From positions 186,001-250,000 of the forward strand of contig RKQB01000006.1 in the NCBI GenBank assembly GCA_003797895.1: a DNA stretch of 64,000 nucleotides. Direction: 5' to 3'. This DNA is from Cyclobacteriaceae bacterium YHN15. GTDB taxonomy: Bacteria > Bacteroidota > Bacteroidia > Cytophagales > Cyclobacteriaceae. This document shows, piece after piece, positions 61,654-64,000 of the stretch (its first letter is position 1; the number at the start of each line of letters is the position of its first letter). A program made the position numbers and the translations under genes. The notes beneath the pieces were generated by a model that saw nothing but the letters and a program-made list of their open reading frames with translations, searched no databases and was not told the DNA's origin.

Positions 61654-62853
61654 TCAGTAATACCGTCCAATCATTGGATGGTCCACAATGGCCCTTCTAA
61701 GGGCCAAAGAGTTAATTTCCCCTGGAACTTTATAGGCCACATTTCCTCCGGGTTCTATTAGGAGAGTTATAGGTAAGCTTCCGTCCCAATCATTTTTGAC
61801 TACATCGATGATGGCATATTTGTCGTCTGTATCCATAAGATAGTTGGGTACCGCAGAGTATTTGCTTTTGAGAAACTTCAATACTTTGTCTTCCTGTTCT
61901 GGATTGTCCATGCTTACAGAAATAAATCGAAAATCCCTGCCACTATACATTCGGTGTATTTCAATGAATTCCGGGTATTCCACCACGCAGGGTCCGCACC
62001 AGGTTGCCCAAAAATTTACCAACAACAGCTCTTCGCTTTCATTTTTTAATAAATCCGCCAATTCTGATGTGGATATCTTTTTCACATCCACCGGTTTTTG
62101 TTTCCATTCTTCATTGGTTTTGATGGCGAATTCATTTTTCCATGCCCATTTGGTTGAACAGCCGAAGGCAGGGGTGATGGCCTTTTCCGGATCTAACGCT
62201 TCTCCCGCCAAAGTTTTATCAATGGCATTCCGTATGTCTTCTGCATTCGCAGTTCCGGGTTTTTCGGAGGCATCCAATCTGCCTGAATAAGACAGCTTTC
62301 TATCTTTATCGAAAACGAAAACATGGGGCGTAGCTGTTGGGCCATAAGCCAAAGAATACTCGTGTCTATCCCCATCATATAGATAAGGGAAATTATAATT
62401 CATATCCTCATAGCGTATCTGCATACTTTTGTAGTCGTCATTCAGGTCTGTATATCCTAACTCTTCAGGCAAAATGCCAATAGGACTATTGGGAGAAATG
62501 GCCACAAAAGCAACTCCTTTGTTTTTATAATCATCCACTAAGTTGTTGAACCGCTCTTCATAAGCCTGTGCGGTAGGACAATGGTTGCAGGTAAAGTTGA
62601 TGACCAATACTTCAGCTTCTGCAAAATCATCTATTGACACGAACTTTCCATCTACGTTCGGCAATCTGAAATAGGGGGCTTTGTCACCGATTGCCAATTT
62701 ACCAACAGGTTGTTCTGACATCTCCTGTGGATTAGGGACGAATCCTCCAGCAGAGGAGATACTCCCATTTTCCTCTTTGTTACCATTTTGCCCACATGCC
62801 CAAAACATGGTGACAGAAAGCAATAGTACTGTAGATAACTTGTATGTTTTCAT
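61654..62853 (-). CDS. Lipoprotein with two thioredoxin-fold domains (AhpC/TSA and TlpA-like)
   Basis: 399 residues. The signal peptide ends at lipobox FWAC with the cysteine near residue 20. The first redoxin domain spans about 50-200, with INFTCNHCPTAQAYEERF near 88 (CxxC as CNHC). The second spans about 240-395, with NFWATWCGPCVVEYPEF near 282 (the TlpA-type CGPC pair). A short linker lies between them. Two active CxxC pairs suggest an envelope thiol-disulfide enzyme, perhaps linked to cytochrome maturation. The link is inferred only. A cytochrome c gene lies upstream. Confidence 0.87.
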   Translation of the reverse strand: MKTYKLSTVLLLSVTMFWACGQNGNKEENGSISSAGGFVPNPQEMSEQPVGKLAIGDKAPYFRLPNVDGKFVSIDDFAEAEVLVINFTCNHCPTAQAYEERFNNLVDDYKNKGVAFVAISPNSPIGILPEELGYTDLNDDYKSMQIRYEDMNYNFPYLYDGDRHEYSLAYGPTATPHVFVFDKDRKLSYSGRLDASEKPGTANAEDIRNAIDKTLAGEALDPEKAITPAFGCSTKWAWKNEFAIKTNEEWKQKPVDVKKISTSELADLLKNESEELLLVNFWATWCGPCVVEYPEFIEIHRMYSGRDFRFISVSMDNPEQEDKVLKFLKSKYSAVPNYLMDTDDKYAIIDVVKNDWDGSLPITLLIEPGGNVAYKVPGEINSLALRRAIVDHPMIGRYY

Positions 62854-63091
62854 AACTTTTTTATATAAGGTGCTTTTTTAAGATATTCATAACGCTGACT
62901 GACACTTTCCTATGAATTGAAATTGTACCCTTCCACTACTGCAAAATAATCCATTATAATCTTCCTTTCAATGACATCAAATTCCCTTGCAGGGCCATGA
63001 AATCCAAGAGTGATCCTGAAGTTTTTAAGGAATCTCTTCGTTTGTTTATGTTTTGGATATATTTAAAGTGAAAACCGTTTTCATAATTAAA
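62854..63091. other. Intergenic region, no feature recognised
   Basis: 238 bases between the double thioredoxin-fold gene and the cytochrome c gene, both on the minus strand. I find no open frame of note, no hairpin with a T-run and no TAnnTTTG match in either direction. Confidence 0.4.
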
Positions 63092-64000
63092 TCACCCCCC
63101 CATCAAATACGCCGCAATCTGCCCAATCTCATTTTCAGAAATATCCATCCAAACTGGGTTGGGCATTAAGCTGTGGGGAAGTTGTCGCCTACCTTTGATC
63201 ATTTCAGACGGGATTAGGTGTTTCCTGCCTGAACTTTCCATTACCGTAACTACCGGGCCACTGGATTGAAGCATACCGTAAAGCATAGCTCCGGTGTTTA
63301 ATTCAATCAAGAAAGTCTCGGAGCCAAAACCAACAGCGGCATCAGGTTCCAAAATGGCCTCTATCAAACCCGTTTTGCTGAATTTTTGGTTTACCTGCCG
63401 TAGATCCGGGCCTATCTCGTTTTCCACCATCCCAATGGAATGACAAACCGCACAATGTCGAATGGCCAGCGTCTCCCCTTGTCCCAGAGAAGTCTTTGCC
63501 CTTTCCACCTTCCTCTTGTCCAGTAACGAGGGAGCTTCCAAGGGAAAATAATGCGCCAATAAACTCTTATTCGCCAAATTGATCTCAGCATTCATCCATT
63601 TTGCAGCCATTTCTTTTTCATGCTTGGAGAGCCTGTCCATGATGGCAAGCTGAGTGAGGTGTAACCTTCCCTGGCTTTCCGAAGCCAAGGCTATAATGGC
63701 CTTTTCCCTATCTGTATTTACAGCCAATGTGTCCATTAAAGTTGTTTTAAAAACCAATACCTCAGGTTCCACATGAGGTAAGTTATCCTGAGGGGATTCC
63801 CAGTCAGCCAAATAGGTTTTCCATTCATTGGTTTTTCTAAACTGAAGCCACCATTGGGCTTGGGATTTTTCCTCCCCAGATGCCTTGGCGTAATAATTAC
63901 GAACAACAGCAGCAGCCTTCTGTGTATTGATAAATGCCAAAGCTGTCATCGTTTCTTCAATTTCTTTTTCTGATAGCTTAGCCAATCGAATGGCCAAGTC
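63092..64000 (-). CDS. Cytochrome c-domain protein, 5' end beyond the window
   Basis: About 303 codons are visible. The frame is open at the right edge; the apparent start at 63997 is only a TTG within it. The heme-binding CAVCHSIGMVENEIGPDLRQ lies near the C-terminal third, and the axial methionine is probably in a later MLPNPVWMD-like segment. HSLMPNPVWMDISENEIGQI matches the class I cytochrome end of large dehydrogenase-like PVC-type fusions. The N-terminal visible part is helical (HEAT-like). In such proteins the upstream part is often a membrane-bound sugar dehydrogenase propeller, which would be outside the window. Confidence 0.8.
   Translation of the reverse strand, partial: DLAIRLAKLSEKEIEETMTALAFINTQKAAAVVRNYYAKASGEEKSQAQWWLQFRKTNEWKTYLADWESPQDNLPHVEPEVLVFKTTLMDTLAVNTDREKAIIALASESQGRLHLTQLAIMDRLSKHEKEMAAKWMNAEINLANKSLLAHYFPLEAPSLLDKRKVERAKTSLGQGETLAIRHCAVCHSIGMVENEIGPDLRQVNQKFSKTGLIEAILEPDAAVGFGSETFLIELNTGAMLYGMLQSSGPVVTVMESSGRKHLIPSEMIKGRRQLPHSLMPNPVWMDISENEIGQIAAYLMGG

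Noticed and set aside
63092..63997. Complete gene starting at 63997
   Set aside because: The apparent start is a TTG and the frame stays open to the window edge; it is a 5'-truncated view of a longer gene.

Overview
The window looks like chromosome of a member of the Bacteroidota, most likely Cytophagales close to Cyclobacteriaceae (Algoriphagus/Aquiflexum-like). The grounds are a GldJ/GldK-type lipoprotein, SbsA-type Ig-like lipoproteins, an ABC permease fused to an M1 peptidase, many lipoboxes, and moderate-to-low GC. This placement rests on gene content only; there is no rRNA gene in the window. Genes from 1 to about 27 kb lie almost all on the minus strand, and those from 27 to 60.5 kb almost all on the plus strand.

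Region 1-8 kb is a fatty-acid beta-oxidation cluster on the minus strand. It runs MarR regulator, FadN-type hydroxyacyl-CoA dehydrogenase/enoyl-CoA hydratase, a four-helix-bundle (S23) gene inserted in the row, thiolase, and acyl-CoA dehydrogenase (cut by the window edge). An acyl-CoA synthetase lies upstream. A pair of perfect palindromes precedes marR, and purine-rich repeats begin on the stop codons of fadN and fadA. Region 8-15.5 kb follows an AT-rich gap with DnaA-box-like sites. It holds an Ig-like lipoprotein, a methyltransferase and mnmG (overlapping genes), two parS-type palindromes, ybeY, an anti-sigma-type ATPase, exodeoxyribonuclease III and small genes. This looks origin-proximal. 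Region 15.5-27 kb carries comF, a relic of a GH5 glycosidase, a LemA/TPM operon, a large PAS/GAF histidine kinase, a retropepsin-PDZ protein, a Fur-family regulator, hflK/hflC and a cytochrome oxidase subunit III.

Region 27-42 kb (plus strand) has mfd, the GldJ/K-like lipoprotein, an S9 peptidase and an ABC ATPase with the permease-aminopeptidase fusion. A GNAT gene and an SMP-30 lipoprotein then lie on the minus strand, separated by a nearly G-free tandem repeat array. Region 42-51 kb is the accessory part. It starts with a 1602-residue exonuclease-RecQ-UvrD fusion helicase, then an AT-rich HNH nuclease and a methyltransferase-HIT fusion whose start overlaps it. A broken secreted gene, a STAND-like ATPase behind a palindromic AT repeat, and a second decayed HIT gene tail follow. 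I consider the helicase/HNH/MTase-HIT set the best candidate for a poorly described defence-like or nucleic-acid-processing system. Region 51-60.5 kb has an alpha/beta hydrolase, then a carotenoid oxygenase translationally coupled to a 1704-residue kinase-ATPase-GAF-cyclase receptor, and a metallophosphoesterase. Region 60.5-64 kb has an NTF2-like protein, a cysteine-free OhrR-like MarR protein, a double thioredoxin-fold lipoprotein and a partial cytochrome c.

A window-scale signal cuts across the genes. The exact 9-mer TTATCCACA (the classical DnaA box) occurs 20 times on both strands between 34.9 and 60.5 kb but once in the first 34 kb. No tRNA, rRNA, CRISPR array, insertion sequence or prophage module was recognised.
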